Shown: in pieces, positions 4,950 to 15,500 of the stretch
How the letters are laid out: each line of letters opens with the position of its first letter
Numbering within the stretch: the stretch's first letter is position 1
Assembly (NCBI GenBank): GCA_017464565.1
Contig: JAFTZH010000007.1
Location: forward strand, 1-32,974
Direction: 5' to 3'
Source: Clostridia bacterium
GTDB lineage: Bacteria > Bacillota > Clostridia > Oscillospirales > CAG-272
Length of the DNA stretch: 32,974 nucleotides
The notes under the pieces: generated by a model
Told to the model about the DNA's origin: nothing
Database searches by the model: none
Seen by the model: only the letters and a program-made list of their open reading frames with translations
Made by a program: the position numbers and the translations under genes

Positions 4950-7900
4950 ATGAGAAAGACGAAATTTCAAAGAATAACGGCTTTTATGCTCGCTTTGGTA
5001 TTTCTGATTTGCGGTGGTGTCAGCGTAGGAGCTGCCGATGGCAGTGTCACCGACACTTCTACGAGCGATATCAGGGAATTGCTTAATTCGATTTCCTATA
5101 ACGCGTATGTTGACGACCACGCGAACGTGAAATCCGCGACCGAAAAGGTCGTTATCGACGCTGCCTCGAAGTACGAATACGTTGCTTCCGACGGCAAGAT
5201 TTACAATCAGGATACCGAGTTCGCGGAGGACGCGGATCTTTCGGGTGTCGCTCACGTTGAGGAGTACGACGGCGTGAAGGGCGTTTACGTTCCCGGAACC
5301 GGAACGATATCCTGGTCGACGGATCTTATAACCGAAGCTGCTAAATACAGCATAGTTATTGAGTATTATCCCGTTGAAGGCAAGGCGGCATCTATTGAAA
5401 GGATATTCAGGATAAACGGCAGTGTTCCCTTTGCGGAGGCTCGTTATCTTACGATATCAAAGGTATGGGAAAACGTATACAGCGACGGCAGCTTCAAGCT
5501 TGAAGAGGGCGAGAGCGCGGATACGTACGTTGCGAAGGCAGGGGAGCTTGGAATAACCGCTTATCCCGAGACCAGAGACGACGGAACCTACATTATATAT
5601 AAAATGCCTGACGTATGGACTAAAGATATCTCTAATCTTATAGACGATCAGAGCATTAGATTCTTTACCGAGGATATCGACAAGAACGAGATACGCGCAA
5701 GTCTCGCGCAGGCTCCCGAGTGGACTACTTACGAGTTCAGAGATTCCAATGGATTCTTCCAGGAGTCGTTTGAGTTCGTTCTCACTCCCGGTGAGGACGG
5801 TCTCGTTACTCTCTCGCTTGAGTCTGTAAACGAACCGATAGCCATCTCGAAGATAAGCCTCGTTCCTCACGAGTCGCAGGTTTCTTACAATGATTATATA
5901 AAGAAATATGAGAGCGCTCCCGAGGGAACCGATAAGATAAAAATAGAGGCAGAGTATTTCTCGTCCACCTCTTCGCAGACCATATATCCCGTAGAGGACA
6001 GAACGAGCGCCATAACCTCTCCTTCGGCAACCGACAGAACGGTTCTTAATACGATAGGCGGAGAAAAGTGGCAGACTGCGGGACAGTGGGTGTCTTATCA
6101 GTTTACGGTAGGGTCAAGCGGACTTTATCAGATAGCGGCCCGCTACCGCCAGGCAGTGCTCGACGGTATGTTCGTCTCTCGCGCGCTTTATATTTACAGT
6201 GATTCGACTGTCGCGGAGGGCGAGGACGGATATTATAACGGAATTCCTTTTGCTGAAGCAGCTAACCTTCGCTTTGGATATTCTTCGGATTGGCAGTCCG
6301 AGGCGGTTAACGACGGTGAGATAGACGGCGGATTCCAGTTCTATTTCAAGGAAGGCGTCGTTTATACGGTAAAACTTGAGGTTACACTCGGAAGTATGGG
6401 TCAGATAGTGAATACCGTTCAGGATTCGCTTGACTCCATCAACGCCGACTACCTTAACATTCTTAAGCTCACGGGCTCCAACCCCGACGATTACCGCGAT
6501 TACGGATTTTCGAGAGTTATGCCCGATACGATGATAGACCTTATCGTTCAGTCGCGTACGCTTTACGATATAGCTGAACAGCTTGCCGAGGTGGCGGGCG
6601 ATAAGAGCTCGATGACGGCAACGCTTGAAAAGATAGCGCGTCTTTTGAATACGATGGGTACCGACGAGGACGAGGTGGCGAAGAGTCTTGATCAGCTTAA
6701 GACGAATATCGGTTCGCTCGGTACTTGGCTCGGCGACGCGAAGACTCAGCCTCTCCAGCTTGACTTCATTTCCGTACAGGGTAAGAGCGAAGCGCTTCCC
6801 GAGGCGGACGCAGGCTTCTGGAAGGGAATTATATACGAGCTTACGAGATTTATAAAGAGCTTCTTCAGAAACTACGACAGAATGGGAGCGCTTGAGGAAG
6901 TCAAGGAAGGCGAGTCGGTTGAGGTATGGCTTGCATACGGACGCGACCAGTCTCAGGTTATAAGAAGCCTTATAAACAACGACTTCACTCCCGAAACCAA
7001 CGTAGCTATCGACCTCAAGCTCGTCGCGGGATCAACGCTTCTGCCTTCTATTCTTTCGGGCAAGGGACCTGACGTTTATATAGGTCTCGGTCAGGCGGAC
7101 GTTATCAACTACGCGATAAGAGGAGCGCTTATCTCAATAGAGGATCAGGCTGACTTCGATGAAACGATATCCGACTTCAACGAGGCGGCTATGATAGTCC
7201 TCGGAATCGAGGATTCCACGGGCGAGTTCCACTACTACGGACTTCCCGAGACGCAGACCTTTAATATGATGTTCGTCCGTGAGGATATTCTCGCGGAGCT
7301 TGATATTGAGATACCGAGAACTTGGGACGACGTGTTCGAAGCAATCCCGACTCTTCAGGCTAACAACATGCAGATCGGTATGCACACCGACTACAAGGTA
7401 TTCCTTTATCAGATGAACGGAGAGCTTTACGCCGACGACGGAATGAGAATAAATCTTGATTCCAACGTTGCTCTCGAAGCGTTCGACACGATGTGCGGAA
7501 TGTTTACAGAGAACTCCTTCCCCTATAAGTACGATTTTGCCAACCGTTTCAGAACCGGTGAGATGCCGATAGGCTTTGCGGCTTATACCGCTACTTACAA
7601 CCAGCTCAAGGTATTCGCTACCGAGATAGAAGGACTTTGGAACTTCTACCCGATGCCCGGATACGAGAACGAAGAGGGCGAGATAAACAACGTTTCGGTT
7701 TCTGCGGTCAGCGCTATCGTTATGATAACGGGCTGCGAGGATACCGCGGGAGCTTGGGAGTTTATGAGATGGCACGCGGGAGCTGAATGTCAGGTAGACT
7801 ACTCCAACGAGATGGTTGCTCTTATCGGACCTTCGGCAAAGCACCCCACGGCAAACATCAAGGCTCTTGACAGTATGCCTTGGACCAACGCCGAGTACGA

Positions 7901-8372
7901 ACAGCTCGTGCTTCAGTTCAACAACCTTGCGTCTATTCCCAACTATCCCGGAAGCTATATTATAGACCGTTACACCAACTTCGCGTTCCTTGATGCTTAT
8001 AACAACGCGGCAGACCCTGTAACAGAGCTTCAGAGCTACATAACCACAATAAATAAAGAGATAACTCGTAAACGTGAGGAGTTTGAGCTTGAGACGCTCG
8101 ATTACGTTGGACAGACGCTTGCTGAAAAGCGTATGGGTCAGGCAATCACGGCTCTGGAAGAAATAAAAGCTTCTTCGTCTTACAGTACGTCGTACGACGG
8201 TGTTTACAACAGAGCGATTGACGCTATTAACGGAGGAGACACCGAGGATTATGCTTCACTCAGATCGGCAGCAGATGCTCTTGAGGGAGCAAACGCAACC
8301 GTATTCGCGGACGCTGTTAAATATATGAGAAGCGCTGCGAATTCGCTTGAGTCTTACGAAGCATACAAATAA
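4950..8372 (+). CDS. Large secreted sugar-type ABC substrate-binding protein with two N-terminal beta-sandwich modules
   Basis: This 1140-aa protein starts with a signal peptide (TAFMLALVFLICGG, probable cleavage after SVGA) without a lipobox. Residues about 60-310 and 330-490 look like two related carbohydrate-binding beta-sandwich modules: both contain an NGxPFAEAxxL motif (NGSVPFAEARYL, NGIPFAEAANL), and the second resembles CBM6/35-type folds (IEAEYF, GQWVSYQFTV, GLYQIAARYR). A helical linker covers about 490-640. Residues about 650-1045 form a family 1 solute-binding domain (VWLAYGRDQSQ, GPDVYIGL, MMFVREDILAELDIEIPRTWDDV, GAWEFMRWH). A helical tail ends the protein. It would capture an oligosaccharide outside the cell for the two permeases downstream. 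Size is two to three times that of normal binding proteins. AGGAGG sits 8 nt before the ATG. Confidence 0.85.
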   Translation: MRKTKFQRITAFMLALVFLICGGVSVGAADGSVTDTSTSDIRELLNSISYNAYVDDHANVKSATEKVVIDAASKYEYVASDGKIYNQDTEFAEDADLSGVAHVEEYDGVKGVYVPGTGTISWSTDLITEAAKYSIVIEYYPVEGKAASIERIFRINGSVPFAEARYLTISKVWENVYSDGSFKLEEGESADTYVAKAGELGITAYPETRDDGTYIIYKMPDVWTKDISNLIDDQSIRFFTEDIDKNEIRASLAQAPEWTTYEFRDSNGFFQESFEFVLTPGEDGLVTLSLESVNEPIAISKISLVPHESQVSYNDYIKKYESAPEGTDKIKIEAEYFSSTSSQTIYPVEDRTSAITSPSATDRTVLNTIGGEKWQTAGQWVSYQFTVGSSGLYQIAARYRQAVLDGMFVSRALYIYSDSTVAEGEDGYYNGIPFAEAANLRFGYSSDWQSEAVNDGEIDGGFQFYFKEGVVYTVKLEVTLGSMGQIVNTVQDSLDSINADYLNILKLTGSNPDDYRDYGFSRVMPDTMIDLIVQSRTLYDIAEQLAEVAGDKSSMTATLEKIARLLNTMGTDEDEVAKSLDQLKTNIGSLGTWLGDAKTQPLQLDFISVQGKSEALPEADAGFWKGIIYELTRFIKSFFRNYDRMGALEEVKEGESVEVWLAYGRDQSQVIRSLINNDFTPETNVAIDLKLVAGSTLLPSILSGKGPDVYIGLGQADVINYAIRGALISIEDQADFDETISDFNEAAMIVLGIEDSTGEFHYYGLPETQTFNMMFVREDILAELDIEIPRTWDDVFEAIPTLQANNMQIGMHTDYKVFLYQMNGELYADDGMRINLDSNVALEAFDTMCGMFTENSFPYKYDFANRFRTGEMPIGFAAYTATYNQLKVFATEIEGLWNFYPMPGYENEEGEINNVSVSAVSAIVMITGCEDTAGAWEFMRWHAGAECQVDYSNEMVALIGPSAKHPTANIKALDSMPWTNAEYEQLVLQFNNLASIPNYPGSYIIDRYTNFAFLDAYNNAADPVTELQSYITTINKEITRKREEFELETLDYVGQTLAEKRMGQAITALEEIKASSSYSTSYDGVYNRAIDAINGGDTEDYASLRSAADALEGANATVFADAVKYMRSAANSLESYEAYK

Positions 8373-8397
8373 AATCTGATTAAGGAGAGAAGAAGCA

Positions 8398-9345
8398 ATG
8401 CTACAGAAGACGGCAAAGAAAAAGGCTGTTGCGCGCAAGGATATGTCTAAAATGCAGTGGACGCTTAAAGAAATGAAGCGTAACTGGGTGGCGTATCTTA
8501 TGGTCGCGCCGTATATGCTGATTTTTACTTGCTTTACTATTATACCCGTTATCTTGTCAATCTTGATAAGCTTTACGGACTTTAATATGCTTGAGTTGCC
8601 GAATATAGTATATCTTGACAACTACATCAGACTGTTCCTTGATGACGATATCTTCCTTATAGCGGCAAAGAATACGTTCGTGTTCGCGGTTATCGTAGGA
8701 CCCGTATCTTATATTATGTCGCTTATGGTCGCTTGGTTTATCAACGAATTGTCCCCGAAGATAAGAGCGGTAGTAACCCTTATCTTCTACGCACCGTCTA
8801 TTTCGGGTCAGGTTTACCTCGTATGGTCTACGCTCTTTTCGAGCGACGCATACGGTTGGGCAAACGCATGGCTTATGAAGCTCGGAATAATTACGACGGA
8901 GATTAACTGGTTCCAGGACGCGGATTACGTTATGCCTCTGTGTATCGTGGTCGCGCTGTGGACCTCTCTCGGAACGTCCTTCCTGTCCTTTATCGCGGGA
9001 CTTCAGGGTGTTGACCGCGCGCTATTTGAGGCAGGCGCGGTTGACGGAATCAAGAACAGATGGCAGGAGCTTTGGTACATAGTTCTTCCGAGTATGAAGC
9101 CTCAGCTTATGTTCGGTGCTATTATGGCGATTACGTCGTCCTTCGGCTTCGGAGGAATAGTAACGGCACTCTGCGGATTCCCGTCGGTCGATTACGCGGC
9201 GCATACGATAATGCACCATCTTGAAGACTACGGAACTCAGCGTTTTGAGATCGGTTACTCTTCAACCATCGCGGTCATATTGTTCCTCGTAATGATAGGA
9301 GCGAATATGCTGGTTAAGAAGATTCTGTCGAAGGTGGGTGAGTAA
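8398..9345 (+). CDS. Sugar ABC transporter permease, MalF-like (pair 1)
   Basis: This 315-aa inner-membrane protein has six predicted membrane segments (first at about 33-53, VAYLMVAPYMLIFTCFTIIP) and the EAA loop that contacts the ATPase (EAGAVDGIKNRWQELWYIVLPSMKP, given here as EAGAVDGIKNRW then LPSMKP). This is the CUT1 sugar-transporter permease architecture. It lies 25 nt after the binding-protein gene with AAGGAGA as ribosome binding site, and its stop is one base before the ATG of the next permease. It should form a heterodimer with that product. Substrate is inferred as an oligosaccharide from family and context only. Confidence 0.9.
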   Translation: MLQKTAKKKAVARKDMSKMQWTLKEMKRNWVAYLMVAPYMLIFTCFTIIPVILSILISFTDFNMLELPNIVYLDNYIRLFLDDDIFLIAAKNTFVFAVIVGPVSYIMSLMVAWFINELSPKIRAVVTLIFYAPSISGQVYLVWSTLFSSDAYGWANAWLMKLGIITTEINWFQDADYVMPLCIVVALWTSLGTSFLSFIAGLQGVDRALFEAGAVDGIKNRWQELWYIVLPSMKPQLMFGAIMAITSSFGFGGIVTALCGFPSVDYAAHTIMHHLEDYGTQRFEIGYSSTIAVILFLVMIGANMLVKKILSKVGE

Positions 9346-9346
9346 T

Positions 9347-10219
9347 ATGGCAAAATTAAGAACAAGAAAACATAAAGTCGTCCTCGCCCGTTCGGTAGGA
9401 GGAGACGTGGGAATTACCATTGTTCTCGCGATACTCGGAGTATTTATGTTCCTCCCGATGTATTACGTCGTTATCCAGTCTCTCAAGCCTCTTGACGAGC
9501 TTTGGATGTTCCCGCCGAGATTTTACGTAATGAATCCCACGCTTAAGAACTATTCGGATTTGTTCTCACTTATGGATACCTCGGTAGTACCCTTTACGAG
9601 ATACATATTCAACACGGTATTTACGTCTGTTGCCGGAACGTTCGGAAACCTCTTCCTTTCTTCACTCGCGGCTTACGCTATGGCAAAGATAGCGTTCCCC
9701 GGAGGCAAGGGAATGTTCAAGCTCGTAAGAACGTCTCTTATGTTCCACCAGACGGTTACCGCAGTAACGAGCTTCATTCTTATGAGCGCGTTCCATATCA
9801 TAGATACCTATTGGGCTATCATAATTCCCGCGTGGGCTACCTCGCTCGGACTTTACCTGATGAAGCAGTTTATGGATACGCACGTCAACGACTCGGTTCT
9901 CGAATCGGCAAGACTTGACGGAGCGAGCGAGCTTAAGACCTTCTGGGTAATAGCGATGCCTATGGTTAAGCCTGCTTGGCTTACGCTTATTATTTACTCT
10001 TTCCAGGACCTCTGGAACAGAGGAGCTTCGATCTACATTCACTCCGAGGAGCTTAAATCCTTCAACTACGCTATCCAGCAGATAACGGCAGGAGGAATCA
10101 AGCGTGCGGGTGCGAGCGGAGCCGCGACGGTTATTATGATGATGGTACCTATAATCGTATTTATAATTTCTCAGTCGAACATCATTGAGACGATGGGTTC
10201 GAGTGGTATGAAAGACTAA
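9347..10219 (+). CDS. Sugar ABC transporter permease, MalG-like (pair 1)
   Basis: This 290-aa MalG-type permease has a membrane segment at about 20-45, a typical MalG periplasmic beginning (VIQSLKPLDELWMFPPRFY) and an EAA loop ESARLDGASELKTFW...MPMVKP. The ATG at 9347 (MAKLRTRK) is preferred because AAGGTGG lies 10 nt upstream; a GTG at 9338 would sit too close to it. It pairs with the permease just upstream. No ATPase gene is present in the locus, so a shared MsmX/MsmK-like ATPase encoded elsewhere is expected. Confidence 0.9.
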   Translation: MAKLRTRKHKVVLARSVGGDVGITIVLAILGVFMFLPMYYVVIQSLKPLDELWMFPPRFYVMNPTLKNYSDLFSLMDTSVVPFTRYIFNTVFTSVAGTFGNLFLSSLAAYAMAKIAFPGGKGMFKLVRTSLMFHQTVTAVTSFILMSAFHIIDTYWAIIIPAWATSLGLYLMKQFMDTHVNDSVLESARLDGASELKTFWVIAMPMVKPAWLTLIIYSFQDLWNRGASIYIHSEELKSFNYAIQQITAGGIKRAGASGAATVIMMMVPIIVFIISQSNIIETMGSSGMKD

Positions 10220-10234
10220 TTTGGGGAGGACAAA

Positions 10235-12493
10235 ATGAAAAAGATAACATCTATTTTATGTTTGATGTTTGTGCTTATTATGATATTTGCCCTTCCTGCA
10301 AGTGCATCGGCACCTTATCAGACATACACCTACTCAATAGACGGAAAGGCGCTCTATTCTCCCGACGCCTATACTCCCGTTAAGTCGATAGACGCGGCTT
10401 ATATGGGAATTGCGGATGAGGAGATAATGAAGGAGTATTATCCGTCGCTCTATTCAAAGTATAAGAGCGGTGATAAGACCTCTACGGAAGCCTTTAAGGA
10501 AAAGCTCACTATATCGAGTCCTTCCGATCTTGAGACTGACGATCAGCAGAACGTATATATAGCTGATACCGACAACAACAGAATTATAGTTCTGGACCGT
10601 TATTATAAGCTTAAATTCATAATTGAAAGCTTTGTAAACGAGCAGGGAATATCCGACGGTCTCACGGCTCCTCAGGGTGTGTTTATCACCTCTGACAAGA
10701 CCGTAAACGGCGAGCTTGTTCCCGGAAGAATATTCGTTTGCGATACCAACGCAAACAGAATAGTAACCTTTGACCGCGACGGTAATTTCCTCGCAGTCAT
10801 TCCTCAGCCCGAGTCCGAGCTCTTTGAGGACGGAGCGGTCTATAAGCCCGTTGCGGTAGCGGTAGACCAATACGACAGAATGTACGTCGTATCCTCTACC
10901 ACCTATCAGGGTATCATCGTTATGACCGATACGGGTGAATTCACCGGCTTTATCGGAGCGCAGAAGGCTACGGTCGGACTTTGGGATATTATCTGGAGAA
11001 GATTCCAGACCGAGGAGCAGAGAGCTCTTTCGGAGCAGATAGTATCTACCGAGTTTAACAATATCTCGATAAACAGCGACGGATTTATTTACGTAACGAC
11101 CTCTTCTATCGAGGAGGCAAGCGTACAGTCCGCGATTACGAGCAAATCCACCTCGGGCGACTACGCACCCGTTAAGATGCTCAACGCCGCAGGCGATGAG
11201 ATAATGAGACGTAACGGCTTCTATCCTCCCTCCGGAGAGGTAGATATGAACAAGGTATCGGTAACCGATACCATCACCGGACCCTCGACCGTCGTTGACG
11301 TAGCGGTTGGCCCCGAGGGAACCTGGTCGATAATCGACAGCAAGCGAAGTAAGACGTTTACGTACGATTACGACGGAAACCTCCTGTTCGCCTTCGGTGA
11401 TTCGGGCCGTCAGCTCGGAAACATAAGCAGCAAGGGTCTTGCGGCAATTACCTATCAGGGAGATACGATGCTTCTTCTTGATAAAACCTCCGAGTCCTTC
11501 TCGGTATTCCAGCGCACGGAGTACGGTGATATTCTTATAACCGCTCTCGCGCATCAGAATAACCGTGAGTACGATAAGTCTATCGAGGACTGGACGGAAA
11601 TACTCAAGAGAAACTCGAACTTTGATACGGCTTATATCGGAATAGGTAACGCGCTTTACAGAAGCGGAGATTACGAGGGAGCGATCTCTTATTATCAAGC
11701 CGCTTACGACGTATCTAACTATTCCAACGCGTATAAAGAAATCAGAAAAGAGTGGATATCTAAATACATACTGCTCATACCCGTATTCGTTATAGTGGTC
11801 GTTTTCCTCTGGTCCAAGTTTATGAAGTTCGCGAAAAAGGTAAACAAGCGCGTCGCCACTTCGGGAGACAAGAGAACTTACGGTCAGGAGCTTTTGTACG
11901 TATTCCACCTTATGTTCCATCCCTTCGACGGATTCTGGGATTTGAAGCACGAGAAGAGAGGTTCGGTAAGAGCCGGCGCTACCATTCTCGGAATAACGCT
12001 TCTCGGATTCTATTACCAGAATATAGGTCAGGGTTATATACTCAATCCTCAGGGAGAGTATTCTACTATCTTTGCGACGATGCTCAGCGTTTTGGTTCCG
12101 CTGGCACTCTGGGTAGTGGCAAATTGGTGTCTTACGACGCTGTTTGAGGGAGAGGGAAGCTTCAAGGATATATTCATAGCTTCTACCTACTCGCTCGCAC
12201 CCTTGCCGCTCCTTATGATACCCGCGACCATAGCATCTAACGTCGTTATATCCGATGAAGCGGATATCATAAGCCTGCTCGTTACGTTCGCATTTATCTG
12301 GACGGGAATACTCCTGTTCTTCGGTATGATGGTAACTCACGATTACTCGCTTGGAAAGAACTTCGGAACTACGCTCGGAACCATTCTCGGAATGGTAATC
12401 ATTATGTTCGTGGCACTCCTGTTCTCAACGCTTCTTGGCAAGCTCGTAAGCTTCGTTACTAATATCGTTACCGAAATCCAGTACAGAGCATAG
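10235..12493 (+). CDS. NHL-repeat / TPR / Yip1-domain membrane protein
   Basis: This 752-aa protein starts with a cleavable signal peptide (FALPASASA). Residues about 95-390 contain NHL beta-propeller repeats (NVYIADTDNNRIIVLDRY, RIFVCDTNANRIVTFDRDG, VDVAVGPEGTWSIIDSKRS). Two TPR-like helical repeats follow at about 430-505 (REYDKSIEDWTEILKRN, GDYEGAISYYQAAY). A membrane helix is at about 511-531, followed by a positively charged segment that should be cytoplasmic. Residues about 560-750 are a multi-span Yip1 domain. The propeller and TPR would face outward. Inside a sugar-uptake operon this suggests a membrane platform that docks the secreted binding protein or barrel protein; that role is inference. 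GGGGAGG precedes the ATG, 15 nt after the permease stop. Confidence 0.8.
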   Translation: MKKITSILCLMFVLIMIFALPASASAPYQTYTYSIDGKALYSPDAYTPVKSIDAAYMGIADEEIMKEYYPSLYSKYKSGDKTSTEAFKEKLTISSPSDLETDDQQNVYIADTDNNRIIVLDRYYKLKFIIESFVNEQGISDGLTAPQGVFITSDKTVNGELVPGRIFVCDTNANRIVTFDRDGNFLAVIPQPESELFEDGAVYKPVAVAVDQYDRMYVVSSTTYQGIIVMTDTGEFTGFIGAQKATVGLWDIIWRRFQTEEQRALSEQIVSTEFNNISINSDGFIYVTTSSIEEASVQSAITSKSTSGDYAPVKMLNAAGDEIMRRNGFYPPSGEVDMNKVSVTDTITGPSTVVDVAVGPEGTWSIIDSKRSKTFTYDYDGNLLFAFGDSGRQLGNISSKGLAAITYQGDTMLLLDKTSESFSVFQRTEYGDILITALAHQNNREYDKSIEDWTEILKRNSNFDTAYIGIGNALYRSGDYEGAISYYQAAYDVSNYSNAYKEIRKEWISKYILLIPVFVIVVVFLWSKFMKFAKKVNKRVATSGDKRTYGQELLYVFHLMFHPFDGFWDLKHEKRGSVRAGATILGITLLGFYYQNIGQGYILNPQGEYSTIFATMLSVLVPLALWVVANWCLTTLFEGEGSFKDIFIASTYSLAPLPLLMIPATIASNVVISDEADIISLLVTFAFIWTGILLFFGMMVTHDYSLGKNFGTTLGTILGMVIIMFVALLFSTLLGKLVSFVTNIVTEIQYRA

Positions 12494-12517
12494 ACAGATT
12501 TTTGGAGGAAGATAATA

Positions 12518-15500
12518 ATGAAAATGAAAAGAATAATATCGACTCTCTTAGCTGTTCTTATGCTTGTGAGCGGACTTGTAATAACCGTGGGAGCAGAGGA
12601 CAGCACAGAAGAGACGGCTCCCGTATACACTTATAACACTACGAACACCGCCGCTACGATAGATTATCTTAAAGGTACGACTATCCCCGCGGAGGAGGGG
12701 GCTGAGGGTGTAAAAATAACCTCTGCCGAGGAAAAGCTCGCGACTATGGACCTCCGTCTTGAAAAGGACGGATACCGTCTGTACGTTGACGCATACAGCG
12801 GAGAGATAGCTACTTATTGTATCGCCACGGGCGAAACCCTCTTTACCAACCCCTATACCGTATGTGATACCATTCCTACTTCGGGTAAAGAAGCTCACGA
12901 TACGGTAAAGAAAAAACTGCTTTCTCAGCTCGTCGTAAAGTATACCGACGTAGCTACAGGTCAGAGCACCGAGTATTACAGCTACGAATGGGCGGCAGAG
13001 CGCGGACAGATTGACGTAAAGAACATCAAAAACGGTATCAGAGTAGAGTATACTATCGGACGTGAGGAAGCGAGAATGCTCGTTCCCCGTCAGATAGAGA
13101 AGACTGCTTTTGAGACCAAGATACTCGCCGTTCTCGACGAGGCGCTTACTACCACCGATGACAACGGCGTTGTTACTCCCGGAAGCTCAAGCTTCTGGTA
13201 TGGTAAGGTAAAATCCTACTATACCCTCAAGGATCCCGACGCGGCTGTAACCGAGGAAGCTAAAAAGCAGATGCAGAGCGAGTTCCCGATAACCAAGAAG
13301 ATGGACGTTTACGTTCTCGACTCATCGGCTGCTTCCACCGAGATTGCAAAGCTTGAGGAGCTTATCAAGACCTACGTACCCAGCTATACGTACGAGGATC
13401 TCGACGAAGACCATTTGCTTACCGAATATCAGAGCCAGGACGAAAATCCTCCTCTGTTCAAAATGGCGCTTGAGTATACTCTTGACAAGTACGGTGTAAG
13501 CGTAAGACTTCCCGCAAACGGTATCCGTTTCAACGAGTCTCTCTATCAGCTTTACAGCATAGAGATACTTCCTTATATGGGAGCGGGCACGAACCCCAAC
13601 AGCGGATATACCTTCTTCCCCGACGGTTCCGGAACACTTTTCGACTTTGAAAAGCTTCAGGACCTCGGAACTACTACTGCCGTAACCGGTAAGGTATACG
13701 GTCAGGACTACGCTTACCACGATATTTCCGGCACACACCAGGAAATCATAAGATACCCCGTGTTCGGTATCAAGGAGACCGAGACCTTCGTAACCGAGGC
13801 TGCGTCTGACGGAGCTGTTTCCGGAGGAGATTCAGCGGTAGCTGTAGCTGCCGAAGATTCGGAAACCGCGGGAACGGAAGGAACCGTAGACACCGAAGAA
13901 GAGGTCGAAACGATAACTACCGAAAAGGACCGCGGATTTATTGCGATAGTTGAAGAGGGAGACGCTCTTATGGAGCTTTCCGCATACCACGCAATAAGCA
14001 CCGACCCGTATAATACCGTTAAAATGATAGTATATCCGAGACCGCAGGATTCTTACAATATCGCTGACGCGATATCGGTAGGTACTAACGATGAGTGGAC
14101 CGTCGTATCCTCGAGAAAGTACACGGGTAACTACAAGGTAAGATATATAATGCTTACCGATCCCGACGTCGCGGCTGAGAGAGAGGTTGAGGATTATTAC
14201 GACTGCAGCTACGTAGGAATGGCACAGGCGTACAGAGATTATCTCGTAGATAAAGGAGTTCTTACCAAGCTTACCGAAGAGGATGTGGAAGAGGATATTC
14301 CCCTTTACATAGAAACCTTCGGAGCTGTCGAGACCACTAAAAAGATACTCTCTATCCCTGTAAATACTATGGCTCCGCTTACTTCGTTTGAAAATATTCA
14401 GACTATGTATAACGAGCTGAACGCCGAGGGAATCAGCAATATTAACTTTATCCTTACGGGATATACCAAGGGCGGATTGTCCGAGGCGAGCGTTCCTTAT
14501 AATCTCAAGTGGGAAAGCGCTGTCGGCGGCAAGAGCGGATTTGAAGATCTTATAGCTTTCGCTAAAGAAAAGGGCATAGGAATATTCCCGGACTTCGATT
14601 TCGTATTTATTTCGAACAACTCTATGTTCGACGGACTTTCGCTTAAGTCTCACGCGGTAAAAACTATAGATAACAGATATACGAGCAAGCGCGTATACAG
14701 CGCTACCAAGCAAACGTATATCAGTTACTACGAGTTGGCTATATCGCCCGCATATTTCGACAGATTCTACACGAAGCTTACCGAAAATTATCTCGAGTAC
14801 GACCCGATAGGTATTTCGGTATCCACGCTTGGTTCTTATCTGAACTCGGACTTCGACGAGGATGAACCTTACAACCGTGAGGACTCCAAGGAATTTACGG
14901 TAAACGCTTTTGAATATCTTTCGGAGAATTACAACGGAGTTATGACCTCCGGCGGAAACGCTTACACGTGGAAGTACGTTGATTATATCACCGATATCGC
15001 GCTTGATTCCAGCCGTTACTCACAGGCTTCCGCATCTATTCCTTTCCTTGGAATGGTTCTCCACGGATACGTTCAGATAGCGGGAACTCCTATCAATATG
15101 GAGGGTAATATAGATTACGCTCTGCTTAAGGCTATAGAAAACGGCGCGTCGCTCAACTTCATACTTTCTTATCAGAACACAGATCTCCTCAAGGAGAGCG
15201 AAACGCTCAGCCAGTATTATTCCGTAAGATACGATATCTGGTTTGAAGACGTAGTAAGTATTTACAACGAGCTTAACTCGGTACTTAAGGACGTTCAGAC
15301 GAGCGCTATCGTAGCTCACACGTTTATCCCCGGAGAGCGTGTTCCCGATGACGACGAGCTGCTCGCAGACGCTCGCGCGGCAGTCGAGGAAGCTGTAAGA
15401 ATTGAAGACGAGCTCGCTGAGGCAAGCTCTACCGAAGCGATAGATAAGCTCCTTGAGGCGAGAAAGGGAATCAAAAATCAGATTACGGTTGAGCTTCCCA

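Noticed and set aside
10454..12340. 628-codon open frame on the minus strand opposite the NHL/Yip1 gene
   Set aside because: It has no ribosome binding site, no recognisable domain and a basic, low-diversity composition (many Arg, Tyr, Ser), and it mirrors the codon pattern of the sense gene. It is a shadow frame.
13832..14713. 293-codon minus-strand frame inside the barrel-protein gene
   Set aside because: It sits wholly within a gene with a clear signal peptide and fold, and has no start context.
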